A DNA stretch of 64,000 bases from Acinetobacter lwoffii (GTDB lineage Bacteria; Pseudomonadota; Gammaproteobacteria; Pseudomonadales; Moraxellaceae), in NCBI RefSeq assembly GCF_019048525.1, contig NZ_CP077369.1:1364001-1428000 (forward strand). The letters run 5' to 3'. Made by a program: the position numbers and the translations under genes. This document shows positions 19,585 through 28,375 of the stretch, in pieces (the first letter of the stretch is position 1; each line of letters opens with the position of its first letter). The notes under the pieces were generated by a model. The model was not told the origin of the DNA, did not search any database, and was given only the letters and a program-made list of their open reading frames with translations.

Positions 19585-20346
19585 ATGAAAGTTGTAACTT
19601 ATTTAATTAATTTAGACGGAAGTGATGAGCGTCTAGCTGCAGCAACTCAGCAGCTTAATAGTGTGAGCTGGAGGTTTGAACGTTTTGCTGCTTATGATGG
19701 TCGGGGTAAAGCACTCTCTGAATTCATAAATTATAATGACGATCAAACTAATAAGGTATTAGGTCGTAGTTTAATGAATTCCGAGTTAGGTTGTTATTTA
19801 AGTCATTATGGATGCGCTGAAAAATTTTTAGCCACTGATGCAGATTATTTAGTGGTTCTGGAAGATGACCTTAAAATTAATAGTGACTTTAAGATTAAAA
19901 TTGACAGCATCATTGAATATTTGCACCAACATCAAGATTTAAACTGGTATCTTATTAATATTGCTGCAAAAAAGAAAAAACTAGCAAAAGATATTACGCA
20001 AATAGGGGATATAAGTCTATGGCATGCTTTTTATTTCCCAATTCGTGGCTTAGGGTTAATCTGGTCGCGGCAGGGAGCACAGTCTTTTGTTGAGGTAGGC
20101 AAAACTATAAATATGCCGGTTGATATCTTCTTCCAGTCTTGGTTAAGTCAAAATGGCAAAGGTTTAGGGATTTGGCCACCACTAGTGAAGCCAGCAGGGG
20201 TCGATAGTGATATTTTGGGAACGGTTGCTACTCAGGGGATTTCTCGTAAAGCACTTGAAAATAGAAGCAGCTCCTATGGCTTTAAAAAGCAGAAGCGTAT
20301 GTGGCGTGATCGTTATCATGCACTAAAATATCTGCTAAATTCTTAA
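19585..20346 (+). CDS. Glycosyltransferase family 25 (LgtB/Lex2B-like)
   Basis: A 253-residue protein with the GT25 pattern: the N-terminal TYLINLDGSDER, SELGCYLSHY at 66-75, VVLEDDL (EDD, 93-95) and a C-terminal segment with the PVDIFF motif. GT25 enzymes in Neisseria and Haemophilus add galactose to lipooligosaccharide. AAGAG is a plausible ribosome-binding site, and the start lies nine bases after the Stealth gene stop, so they are probably co-transcribed. The linkage made is unknown. Confidence 0.88.
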   Translation: MKVVTYLINLDGSDERLAAATQQLNSVSWRFERFAAYDGRGKALSEFINYNDDQTNKVLGRSLMNSELGCYLSHYGCAEKFLATDADYLVVLEDDLKINSDFKIKIDSIIEYLHQHQDLNWYLINIAAKKKKLAKDITQIGDISLWHAFYFPIRGLGLIWSRQGAQSFVEVGKTINMPVDIFFQSWLSQNGKGLGIWPPLVKPAGVDSDILGTVATQGISRKALENRSSSYGFKKQKRMWRDRYHALKYLLNS

Positions 20347-20422
20347 AATTCATCGAATATCTTAATAATTGAATATTTATCATTAAAGGAATAAATCAAT
20401 GAGCATGTTGGAAATAATTTAG

Positions 20423-21361
20423 ATGAAAATATTTAAAAAAACTTATTATATGCTTAAGTTTTATATCATGTATTTTTACAAGATTAGAGGCACGAATTTA
20501 AAAATTCATAATTACGCAAATATGATTACGCTTAATCCAAAGCCAGAAGAAGTTAAAATACCTAAGCTGATTTGGCTGTATTGGGAGGGGGATGTACCAT
20601 TATTTGTGGAAAAATGCATAGAAAATATAAAGCTAATAAATGCAAATTATGAGGTTCATTTTTTAACACCAACAACTGTTGATCAATTTATACAGATAGA
20701 TTTTGATTCTTTAAATATTCATCTACCTCAGCATAAAGCTGATTTAATCAGATTTAAATTACTTTATGTTTATGGAGGAATCTGGTTAGATGCAAGTATT
20801 ATCGTTTATGAAAATTTAGATTGGATTCAAGAGTTGGTTTCTCAAAATCAGACCGAAAGTTTTGCCTATTATCGTAAAAAAAACACTACCAATATTGATT
20901 CTCCAGTCATCGAGAATTGGCTTTTAGCAACGGCTCCTAACAATAGGTTTTTTAAAGATTGGTTTGATGAGTTGGTGAACGCCATGCAGGTTGGCCCTAA
21001 AACATATATCAATGAAATTAAACGTACTGTGCCAAATTATGAGAGAATATTTCAAAAGATTAGTAATTTAGAGTACCTGATTTCCTATGTGGTGTGTCAG
21101 GTGATTATGCTGAAAGCATTGCCTAGTATTACTTTAATTGATTGTGATCAAAATGCCTTTTACTATCAGGTAAAAAATAAATGGGTCAAAGAAAAAACAT
21201 TAATTGAAATGGCAATCAATCATCATTCAGGTGAATACCCTAAATTGATTAAATTTGCCGGTAAAGAGCGTAAACATATAGGCGAATTTTATGAAAAAGG
21301 AATGTATTTTCAAGATTCACTGCTAGATTTCCATGATGATCAGAGTAAAACCTTATCTTAA
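20423..21361 (+). CDS. GT32/Caps_synth-type glycosyltransferase
   Basis: A 312-residue protein with the signature of the capsular-synthesis/GT32 family: IPKLIWLYWEG, HKADLIRFKLLYVYGGIW around 104-121 and the DxD-position WLDASI. AT-rich. An upstream ATG at 20399 in the same frame has a good AAAGGA site but hits TAG after seven codons, directly abutting this ATG; GGA at 20410-20412 may allow reinitiation. A run of eight A at 20876-20883 lies inside the gene (RKKNTT) and could slip. It converges with the next gene. Confidence 0.85.
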   Translation: MKIFKKTYYMLKFYIMYFYKIRGTNLKIHNYANMITLNPKPEEVKIPKLIWLYWEGDVPLFVEKCIENIKLINANYEVHFLTPTTVDQFIQIDFDSLNIHLPQHKADLIRFKLLYVYGGIWLDASIIVYENLDWIQELVSQNQTESFAYYRKKNTTNIDSPVIENWLLATAPNNRFFKDWFDELVNAMQVGPKTYINEIKRTVPNYERIFQKISNLEYLISYVVCQVIMLKALPSITLIDCDQNAFYYQVKNKWVKEKTLIEMAINHHSGEYPKLIKFAGKERKHIGEFYEKGMYFQDSLLDFHDDQSKTLS

Positions 21362-21391
21362 CGCTCTATCAGGTTGGATGATCTGAACCAC

Positions 21392-22294
21392 TTAGAGGAT
21401 GGTGTCTTGTTCGAGCGTTAATTTATTAAATGATTTGATAAGACTATGGGGTGAAAGATTATAAACAGACACTTTTTGACTTTCAAAGAAATAGGCTGCT
21501 GTTTCAAATGCCGCTATGATTGATTGGGTGTGCTGGTTTAATAAGGTAGGTTGTTTTGCATCTAAAGTTTCATAAAATCGTGGTAGGTCGAAGTTATTCA
21601 TATCCACACCTGCAATATAGATATGTTGGTAATTTAATCCTGACATAATCTGTAATGCGGTATAAGCCACGGTATAGTAGTCAAATACTGTGTCATACAT
21701 GTGTGTAGAAAAGCCAAAACCATTGTAGAAGTAATTACTCTTAACTTTTTCATCAACATGAATAGTGTTTCCCATAAAAAGTTCATTTTTACAGTTACTC
21801 GTGATTTCAATAATTTTAAATTGGCAACGAATCTGTTCGATTTTTACTTTTCTTAGAATATAGTCTAAGCAACGTGCGGTGGTGAAAAAATTGCATGCTG
21901 TGTCTAAAACCCGCTCAACGAGATCAAAACGATTTTGTACAAAATCATGATCAATAATGACATAGTGTTGAAAAGTGACCTCATTCAAAGCGATTGCTCC
22001 ATTGACGCCAATATAGTCCAGTTTCTCATATTTAAAAAATTTATCAGGAATCTTTTTAATCGATGGTCCTGTTGCGATCAGCATACATTTTGAATGTTTA
22101 TTCTTTAAGTTAAGCGTATGGTCTGCAATTAAGGTATTCCTAAAAAAAACTTGATCAATTTGACCCGATGCATTACGAACCACACGGTAAAAAGGCCAAT
22201 AGCGTCTGTTGTGTTTGTAAGTACTCGGTTTTAAAAGTTTATAGGTATATTTTGTCAAATTTCGAACGAAATGGTTGAAAATTAAACCACACAT
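21392..22294 (-). CDS. Putative transferase with GT42 (sialyltransferase)-like motifs
   Basis: A 300-residue protein not recognised with certainty. Its order of motifs resembles the GT42 sialyltransferase / MptE-like fold: a nucleotide-loop-like LIATGPSIKKIP (72-83), IGVNGAIAL (95-103), YIAGVDM (226-232) and a C-terminal VYNLSPHSLI (277-286), comparable to GNGPSLK, SGIDFY and CPNSL in Campylobacter Cst enzymes. No sialic-acid synthesis genes are in the window, so the donor could be another nonulosonate or Kdo, or the protein could have a different role. AT-rich and on the opposite strand from its left neighbours. Confidence 0.6.
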   Translation of the reverse strand: MCGLIFNHFVRNLTKYTYKLLKPSTYKHNRRYWPFYRVVRNASGQIDQVFFRNTLIADHTLNLKNKHSKCMLIATGPSIKKIPDKFFKYEKLDYIGVNGAIALNEVTFQHYVIIDHDFVQNRFDLVERVLDTACNFFTTARCLDYILRKVKIEQIRCQFKIIEITSNCKNELFMGNTIHVDEKVKSNYFYNGFGFSTHMYDTVFDYYTVAYTALQIMSGLNYQHIYIAGVDMNNFDLPRFYETLDAKQPTLLNQHTQSIIAAFETAAYFFESQKVSVYNLSPHSLIKSFNKLTLEQDTIL

Positions 22295-22386
22295 ATTCTT
22301 GTCTCTTTCATAGCTTATTTCTATGAGTTATATCAAGTTTATTTGAGAATAATCTAATTGATAAGATGATTCAGTTGCTTAGAGGG

Positions 22387-23286
22387 TTAATGATCTAAAT
22401 TAAATGAATCACGCTTGGTTTTAAACTTGCTCAGGAGCCTCTTAAACCAAGGCTGGGATGTTTCTGACCGAGTAATGTTATTGCCCGAGTATTTTTTTTG
22501 AGATGCTTTGTGAAATTTTCCGTAGGGTGTAATTGTATAGTCCTCAAGTTGGTATCCGGCAGAAAGGGCTTCGTGATAGTATTGGTCAAAAAGTGTTGTC
22601 AGGTCCGCTCGGGGGTGAGGAATAATTTCGCCATCAAACCAATGTGTTGAATTATTGTGTTGAAGACGAGGAATTGAATATTTGTGACTAAACTGGGTGC
22701 CCATATCGGAATAATGCAAAATTTTAATCTCGTTGATACTTAGATTTTCACCATCGATGCAATTAAAATGATCATTATAAGCTTGAACCAATGACGGTTC
22801 TTTTTGAATTTGTCTCATCAGACTTTGATGACTGGCAGGGTTACTTTTTAATTCCTCAATTCTAGGAAGAAAATGTTTGGCCTTTTCACAATCCCAGACA
22901 CAAGTGCATAAACGGGCTGAGCTTCCCCCCCCCTTGGCTGCCACAATAGCATTGGCTTCAATAGGATGTTCCCAGAGTAGTGCAAGATCATCGAGTACAA
23001 TGACATCTGTATCCATGTAAATGGCTTTACCTTGAAATTGACAATACTCTGGAATAGCCCACCGAAATCCGGAAAAAGGTGTCGCCCAGTTTTCTGTTCT
23101 CCATCCTTGATTCGATTTCGGATCAGAATACCAATAGCTAGAAGGATCACGCGAAAGTTGCATCCAAATAATTTCTACAGGCTGCTGGGTATGTTTTTTA
23201 ATGCTGTAGTCTAAAACCATCATTTGTTCTAAATCACAGTTGTTTGGGTCACAGCCTATAAAAATTTTGATTGTTTTGAGACTCAT
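22387..23286 (-). CDS. GT-A glycosyltransferase with an internal G9 tract
   Basis: A 299-residue protein with a GT8-like layout: IFIGCDPN at the N-terminus, a DTD donor/metal motif in AIYMDTDVIVLDD (92-94) and HYSDMGTQ in the C-terminal half. The codons for AAKGGGSS (about 116-123) hold nine consecutive G on the coding strand (C at 22925-22933). Such a tract can slip by one base and switch the gene off; in this sequence the frame is open (ON). The ATG at 23286 was preferred over a TTG nine bases upstream. It is divergent from the next gene across an AT-rich gap. Confidence 0.8.
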   Translation of the reverse strand: MSLKTIKIFIGCDPNNCDLEQMMVLDYSIKKHTQQPVEIIWMQLSRDPSSYWYSDPKSNQGWRTENWATPFSGFRWAIPEYCQFQGKAIYMDTDVIVLDDLALLWEHPIEANAIVAAKGGGSSARLCTCVWDCEKAKHFLPRIEELKSNPASHQSLMRQIQKEPSLVQAYNDHFNCIDGENLSINEIKILHYSDMGTQFSHKYSIPRLQHNNSTHWFDGEIIPHPRADLTTLFDQYYHEALSAGYQLEDYTITPYGKFHKASQKKYSGNNITRSETSQPWFKRLLSKFKTKRDSFNLDH

Positions 23287-23574
23287 TTTTATCAATTATT
23301 TTGTGATATGATAATGTATATTAAAACAAAGACTATATAAAAACAAAGACTACATAAGATTTACTATGTTTTTTTATTTATTCTATTATAATTAAAACTT
23401 AAATAAAATAATCGAATTTATTTCAATGACTTCTTTGGTTTTTAAATAAATTACAATAACTTATGTGTATTATATTGTTATATAATTACGAAAAAAATTT
23501 AAAATTATAGTTTTTTATCACACTTTTATCTATGATTTTAAACTTAAATTGGTAGAAAATTAAAAGGATTCTTA
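23287..23574. other. Divergent AT-rich intergenic region inside the OC locus
   Basis: About 290 bases, extremely AT-rich, between two divergently transcribed glycosyltransferase genes. It has short direct repeats of the AACAAAGACTA type near 23325-23354. It must contain both promoters, but no consensus pair could be singled out. Confidence 0.5.
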
Positions 23575-24297
23575 ATGTTGACAGTTTTTGGTTTTCATAC
23601 AGATGATAAACTATATACGAAGCATGCTCAAATTTTAGCTGAATCAGCAAAAAAATTTAATATTCATATTCTATTAAAGCAATTTTCAAAAGATGACTGG
23701 CAAACCATTATTGCATTTAAGCCTGTGTTTATTTCGCAAATGCGTCGTGAAACTCATGGCCCACTTTTATTTGTTGATGCTGATGCTATAATTCTTGAGG
23801 ATATCCGGCCATACTTCAATGCAATTGAAGAAGATATTGCAGTACATTACATAGATAATAAGCGTTTAATTAGTAGTACTATTTTTATAAATGACACTAA
23901 AAATGCACATTCTCTGATGGATGAATGGGAGAAGCGTATGTTGCAAAATCCAACTATTTGGGATCAGATTATTTTACAAAACTTGGTTGATGAGTGGCAT
24001 GATGCAGGCCTTATTACATTAAAAAAGCTACCACCAAACTATACATTTATTTTTGATACATCTCGTAATTTATATGGGGATAAGATTCAACCTAGTATTG
24101 AACAATTACAAGCAAGTAGAGATAAGCGTTGGATACAGAAATATGAGCAAAGAAATTCAATTTATCAATGGATAATGCGTTCTTCTCTACTGTCAAAAAG
24201 TACTAAAAAGATTGTTAAACGACATAATGAAGTTAATGCACGAACAACAAAGTTAGGAATTGATATTAAGTTAACTTTAAGTGATTTAATTGAATAA
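23575..24297 (+). CDS. Putative GT-A glycosyltransferase
   Basis: A 240-residue protein with a DxD motif in LLFVDADAIIL (DAD, 68-70) and a WDQIILQ segment about 75 residues later, an arrangement found in nucleotide-diphospho-sugar transferases of the GT77/GT8 type. AAAGGA precedes the ATG. AT-rich like most of the locus. The stop lies seven bases from that of the convergent acyltransferase gene, with no recognisable terminator between them. Confidence 0.75.
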   Translation: MLTVFGFHTDDKLYTKHAQILAESAKKFNIHILLKQFSKDDWQTIIAFKPVFISQMRRETHGPLLFVDADAIILEDIRPYFNAIEEDIAVHYIDNKRLISSTIFINDTKNAHSLMDEWEKRMLQNPTIWDQIILQNLVDEWHDAGLITLKKLPPNYTFIFDTSRNLYGDKIQPSIEQLQASRDKRWIQKYEQRNSIYQWIMRSSLLSKSTKKIVKRHNEVNARTTKLGIDIKLTLSDLIE

Positions 24298-24304
24298 TTA
24301 AAAT

Positions 24305-25168
24305 TTATTGATAAATATTACTTTCATCAATTATTTTCCTAAACCTTTTATACCCCCACAAATACTGTTCCGGAGCGACATTAATCATGCGCTCCATTTC
24401 TTTATTTAAGGTATCAACCGACAATTGTAAATCTTTAGATAAAATATCATTTGATAATTTAGTCACGTAAATATCATAGCCGGAAAAATCTTCACGTCTT
24501 AAACAACTAAGCCCAACTACTGAACATTGTGTTTTGGCTGCCAGTTTGGAAAGTAAGGTAGAAGATAGCGCATTTTGATTGTAGAAAAGTGAGTAGATAC
24601 CACCACTTTCTTTAGGTACATGATCCGGCAATATTGCAGAAAAACCACCCTGTTTTAAATGCTTAAATAAAGCACGTACACCAGAATCATCTGTAGGAAC
24701 CAGTGTGGCATTCAGGCGTTGCCGAGCTTCAAGCATAAAACGGTCAATATCCTGATTCTTACTGGGCTTGTACATAATTACAGGGGAGGTGTGCTGATTT
24801 ACCCAGACATTTAAAAGCTCCCACGTACCAAAATGAGGCACCACTGCCAAGCAGCCATGAGGATTTTGCAAAGCTTTCAGGAAAATATCTTCGCCCTGCA
24901 CATCTTGAATCAAAGACAGCGCATAGTCTGGTGATGATCCCCAAATCTTGACTGATTCTGCATACGTCATGCACTGACTTTTCAGGCTGCTTTTGGTCAA
25001 ATCAGCCCGTTCAGCTTCCGAAAGTTCAGGATAGGCAGAGGCCAAGTTAATCTCGGTCACTCGGCGTGCAGAAGAATGGCTGAGATACAAAAGAGATCCA
25101 GCCAGTTGCGCAAGATTTTGAATGAATCTTAGTGGAAGCTTGGAGAAATTTTTGAGTAGGGTGTACAT
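24305..25168 (-). CDS. LpxL/LpxM-type lysophospholipid/lipid A acyltransferase
   Basis: A 287-residue membrane-associated acyltransferase of the HtrB/MsbB family. The catalytic HX4E is in VVPHFGTWELLN (His112, Glu117), with the PDHVPKESGG motif downstream. It would transfer a fatty acyl chain to a lipid A precursor or a related lysolipid. Its place between the glycosyltransferases and aspS puts core assembly and acylation genes side by side. The family also includes transferases for ornithine lipids and other lysophospholipids, so the acceptor is inferred. Confidence 0.8.
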   Translation of the reverse strand: MYTLLKNFSKLPLRFIQNLAQLAGSLLYLSHSSARRVTEINLASAYPELSEAERADLTKSSLKSQCMTYAESVKIWGSSPDYALSLIQDVQGEDIFLKALQNPHGCLAVVPHFGTWELLNVWVNQHTSPVIMYKPSKNQDIDRFMLEARQRLNATLVPTDDSGVRALFKHLKQGGFSAILPDHVPKESGGIYSLFYNQNALSSTLLSKLAAKTQCSVVGLSCLRREDFSGYDIYVTKLSNDILSKDLQLSVDTLNKEMERMINVAPEQYLWGYKRFRKIIDESNIYQ

Positions 25169-25186
25169 GGTATCCAGATGGTCAGA

Positions 25187-25408
25187 TTATAGGTCTTTGT
25201 CCGGATTGCCCTTCAGCACCATATAAATCAAACCTACAAAAATCAGCAGGGCACCTAAAATACTGCTCAGGCAAAAATACACAATACGATCATTGGTATC
25301 GAGGTTGAACAGATTGTTGGCAAGGATATAGCGCATGAACAGCCATTGAACCACTGAAAATACAATAAGCATAATGCTGCGATTACGAACTGCAGGACGC
25401 ATAGCCAT
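25187..25408 (-). CDS. Small two-helix membrane protein of unknown function
   Basis: A 73-residue protein with two hydrophobic segments (about 12-31 and 45-64), a basic N-terminus and a charged C-terminus. No family was recognised. It lies between aspS and the acyltransferase on the same strand, 18 bases from the acyltransferase start, so the two are probably co-transcribed. Confidence 0.65.
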   Translation of the reverse strand: MAMRPAVRNRSIMLIVFSVVQWLFMRYILANNLFNLDTNDRIVYFCLSSILGALLIFVGLIYMVLKGNPDKDL

Positions 25409-25474
25409 TGCTAATTACCTTAGATTAAAAACTGTGGCTATTATGCCACTGTTCCAGATACGACTCAATCTTAC

Positions 25475-25505
25475 AAAAAAAGCCCCGCACGAGGCAGAGC
25501 TTTTT
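25475..25505 (-). terminator. Terminator after aspS
   Basis: Read on the minus strand, GCCTCG and CGGGGC form a stem (one G-U pair) around a TG loop, followed by a run of seven T. Confidence 0.8.
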
Positions 25506-25523
25506 CACTTAATACTTCAAGAA

Positions 25524-27305
25524 TTATTCTTGAGATTCAGCTTTTGGTTTTTCACGTAAGCGAATACCAAGGTCACGCAGTTGATTTGATTCAACTGGAG
25601 CAGGTGCTTGCGTTAATGGACATTCAGCAGTCTTGGTTTTCGGGAATGCAATGACGTCACGAATAGAAGCACCACCAGTCATGAGCATCACCAGACGGTC
25701 AAGACCAAATGCCAAACCACCATGCGGAGGAGCACCGTAACGTAATGCATTTAATAAGAAGCTGAATTTCTCTTCTGCTTCTTCTTCGCCAATACCTAAT
25801 GCTTCAAAGATCGCTTTTTGCATTTCAAGGTTATGAATACGCAGTGAACCACCACCGATTTCAGTACCGTTCAATACCATATCGTAAGCAACAGATAATG
25901 CTGCACCTGGGTTGTTCTTCACTTCTTCAACGCTTGATTTTGGTAGCGTGAATGGGTGGTGAACAGAGGTCCATTTGCCATCATCAGTTTCTTCGAACAT
26001 TGGGAAATCAACAACCCAAAGTGGCGCCCACTCACAAGTTGATAATTTAAGGTCATGACCGATCTTCACACGAAGCGCGCCCATGGCATCGTTAACAACT
26101 TTCGCTTTGTCTGCACCGAAGAATACGATGTCGCCATTTTCAGCGCCAACACGTTTCAATAGATCAAGCACGATTGGCTCGATGAATTTCACGATTGGAG
26201 ATTGAAGACCTTCGATACCTTTTTCAAGTTCGTTGACTTTGATGTAAGCCAAACCGCGTGCACCGTAGATGCCTACAAATTTGGTGTATTCATCAATCGC
26301 GCTACGTGGAAGTGAACCCGCACCCGGTACGCGAAGCGCAACGATACGGCCTTTAGGATCTTTTGCAGGACCTGCGAATACTTTGAACTCAACGTCTTGC
26401 ATCAAGTCTGCAACGTCAACCAGTTTCAACGGAATACGCATATCTGGTTTGTCAGACGCATAGTCACGCATTGCATCGTTGTATGTCATGCGTGGGAATT
26501 TATCAAACTCTACGTTTAGAAGTTCTTTGAACATCTTCACGGTTAAAGTTTCCATTAAATCCATGATGTCATCGTCACTCATGAACGATGTTTCAACGTC
26601 GATTTGGGTGAATTCTGGCTGACGATCCGCACGCAAGTCTTCATCACGGAAACATTTCGCGATTTGGTAGTAACGATCGATACCACCCACCATCAACAAC
26701 TGTTTGAACAGCTGTGGAGACTGTGGAAGTGCGTAGAAGCTACCGTTAGATACACGGCTAGGCACTAAATAGTCACGCGCGCCTTCAGGTGTTGCACGTG
26801 TCAAAATTGGTGTTTCAACGTCTAGGAAACCATTGTCTTCGAAGTAGTTACGAATCAGGTTGGTCAATTTAGAACGGAAACGTAAACGATCTAGCATTTC
26901 TGGACGACGGATGTCCAGGAAACGATATTTCAAACGAATTTCTTCAGAAATATTGGTGTTTTCGTCATTTAAAGGGAATGGCGGAGTTTCAGACTGAGCA
27001 AGAACTTCAATTTCTTTACCAAGAACTTCGATTTGACCGCTCACCATATTGGCATTTTCTGTGCCTTCATAACGGCGACGCACACGGCCTGTAATTTTTA
27101 ATACAAATTCTGAACGTACTTTATCAGCAGTTGCGAATGCTTCAGGAGTATCTGGGTCAATAACCACTTGAACAAGACCATCACGGTCACGCATGTCAAG
27201 GAAGATTACACCCCCGTGGTCACGGCGACGGTGTACCCAACCGCATAATGTTACGGTTTGGTCAATTTGAGCTTCGGTTAAAGAACCGCAGTAATGAGTT
27301 CGCAT
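25524..27305 (-). CDS. aspS: Aspartyl-tRNA synthetase
   Basis: A 593-residue class II synthetase: an N-terminal OB-fold anticodon domain ([20 protein letters not shown]), motif 2 with [18 protein letters not shown], a bacterial insertion (GAD) domain and motif 3 [12 protein letters not shown] near the C-terminus. Two adjacent ATG codons (27308 and 27305) could start it; the second was taken. aspS is the other conserved border of the Acinetobacter outer-core locus. Confidence 0.97.
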   Translation of the reverse strand: MRTHYCGSLTEAQIDQTVTLCGWVHRRRDHGGVIFLDMRDRDGLVQVVIDPDTPEAFATADKVRSEFVLKITGRVRRRYEGTENANMVSGQIEVLGKEIEVLAQSETPPFPLNDENTNISEEIRLKYRFLDIRRPEMLDRLRFRSKLTNLIRNYFEDNGFLDVETPILTRATPEGARDYLVPSRVSNGSFYALPQSPQLFKQLLMVGGIDRYYQIAKCFRDEDLRADRQPEFTQIDVETSFMSDDDIMDLMETLTVKMFKELLNVEFDKFPRMTYNDAMRDYASDKPDMRIPLKLVDVADLMQDVEFKVFAGPAKDPKGRIVALRVPGAGSLPRSAIDEYTKFVGIYGARGLAYIKVNELEKGIEGLQSPIVKFIEPIVLDLLKRVGAENGDIVFFGADKAKVVNDAMGALRVKIGHDLKLSTCEWAPLWVVDFPMFEETDDGKWTSVHHPFTLPKSSVEEVKNNPGAALSVAYDMVLNGTEIGGGSLRIHNLEMQKAIFEALGIGEEEAEEKFSFLLNALRYGAPPHGGLAFGLDRLVMLMTGGASIRDVIAFPKTKTAECPLTQAPAPVESNQLRDLGIRLREKPKAESQE

Positions 27306-27470
27306 CATAGCGTTAGAAATCCAACTATATGGGTTAAGGTCAGCGAATACGTAAACAGCGTACCGCTTTGAGTAAAGGTAGGATTATGCCTCTTTGGGCA
27401 TGTTGTCACAAGAACTTGGGTCAAAAACAATATCATTTTAAAGTGAATAGGCGCAAAGCCAGTGCTTTGT

Positions 27471-28235
27471 TTAATCCATCCTGTGCTCTCTGTCTAAAAA
27501 TAAAAACAGTAAACAGCCCAGACTGAAGGTGATCAGAAAGCCTTGGCTAAATTCATTGATCGAGCGACCAGTAAAATAATAGAGGTCTGATTGCCAGACT
27601 TCCGTAGAAATATAGCGCGCATAATCCCAGACAGAAAATAGGCCGGTAAATATAGAAAAGAGCAATAAGCCCCAGGCAAAGGATTTGATTTTCACACTGA
27701 CTGCAAGATATTGCTGATGAGTTTTATAGTAATGCAGGCTCATCCACAGGATAAGAGGCAAGACAATCACTGAGGTGCCAATCTGTAAAATCCGGTGCAG
27801 CGGATAACTTTGTCCAAACAACTGAAAATGTTGGGCTAAGACGTCATGAAAGGCAAAAGTTCGAAAATCGACGTGGGTCAGTCCATCCCAGATTAAATGG
27901 GTAGCTGTACCGACGATCAGTGCCAGACACATTACCAGGATAAATTTTAGTGCTGAAAGGATATTGTGAATCTTTAAATCATGCTGAATACCGATGAAAC
28001 GGTAAATTACGGGCCGGTAAATCAGGTACCAGACGGCACAAAAAGCCAGACCGATCCAGAGATCCGGATGAATCAGCGAAGACCATAAATGGGTGATATT
28101 AGAATTAGTATGAGTAAACAGGCGATGCAGATCGGGAACCATGCTGCCAATGGCCAGCGCAGCAACAGGGAGTCTATTTCCAGTTAAATATGAAATAGGG
28201 GGAGCAAGCACAGCATGCGATAAGGTAAAGGGCAT
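27471..28235 (-). CDS. DUF4184-family integral membrane protein
   Basis: A 254-residue polytopic membrane protein beginning MPFTLSHAVLAPP, with GSMVPDLHRL and the HLIWDGLTH motif, as in the DUF4184 family. Conserved His/Asp residues in HxxxxD-like contexts resemble the YdjM-type metal-dependent hydrolase fold, but no activity is established. It is divergent from znuD across a gap that holds the Zur-type palindrome. Confidence 0.8.
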   Translation of the reverse strand: MPFTLSHAVLAPPISYLTGNRLPVAALAIGSMVPDLHRLFTHTNSNITHLWSSLIHPDLWIGLAFCAVWYLIYRPVIYRFIGIQHDLKIHNILSALKFILVMCLALIVGTATHLIWDGLTHVDFRTFAFHDVLAQHFQLFGQSYPLHRILQIGTSVIVLPLILWMSLHYYKTHQQYLAVSVKIKSFAWGLLLFSIFTGLFSVWDYARYISTEVWQSDLYYFTGRSINEFSQGFLITFSLGCLLFLFLDREHRMD

Positions 28236-28326
28236 AAAGACAATGTTTTAATGTAATCAAAAATATTCAAAGGACATTCTAATAAAATATAGCACTGATT
28301 ATCGTAAAGGATTGCAAAAATAATGA

Positions 28327-28345
28327 AATGTTATATTATAACATT
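28327..28345. promoter_or_regulatory. Zur-type zinc-repressor operator
   Basis: A perfect 19-bp palindrome AATGTTATATTATAACATT, preceded by GA, matching the gammaproteobacterial Zur consensus. It lies 30 bases upstream of the znuD start and would overlap its promoter, implying repression when zinc is plentiful. Confidence 0.85.
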
Positions 28346-28375
28346 AATCCAAATTGCTGAATTTGAGCTTCGGTC

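Noticed and set aside
17840..25168. Capsule (K) locus rather than outer-core locus
   Set aside because: There are no wza-wzb-wzc, wzx or wzy genes, and the borders are ilvE and aspS; the capsule locus of Acinetobacter lies between fkpA and lldP.
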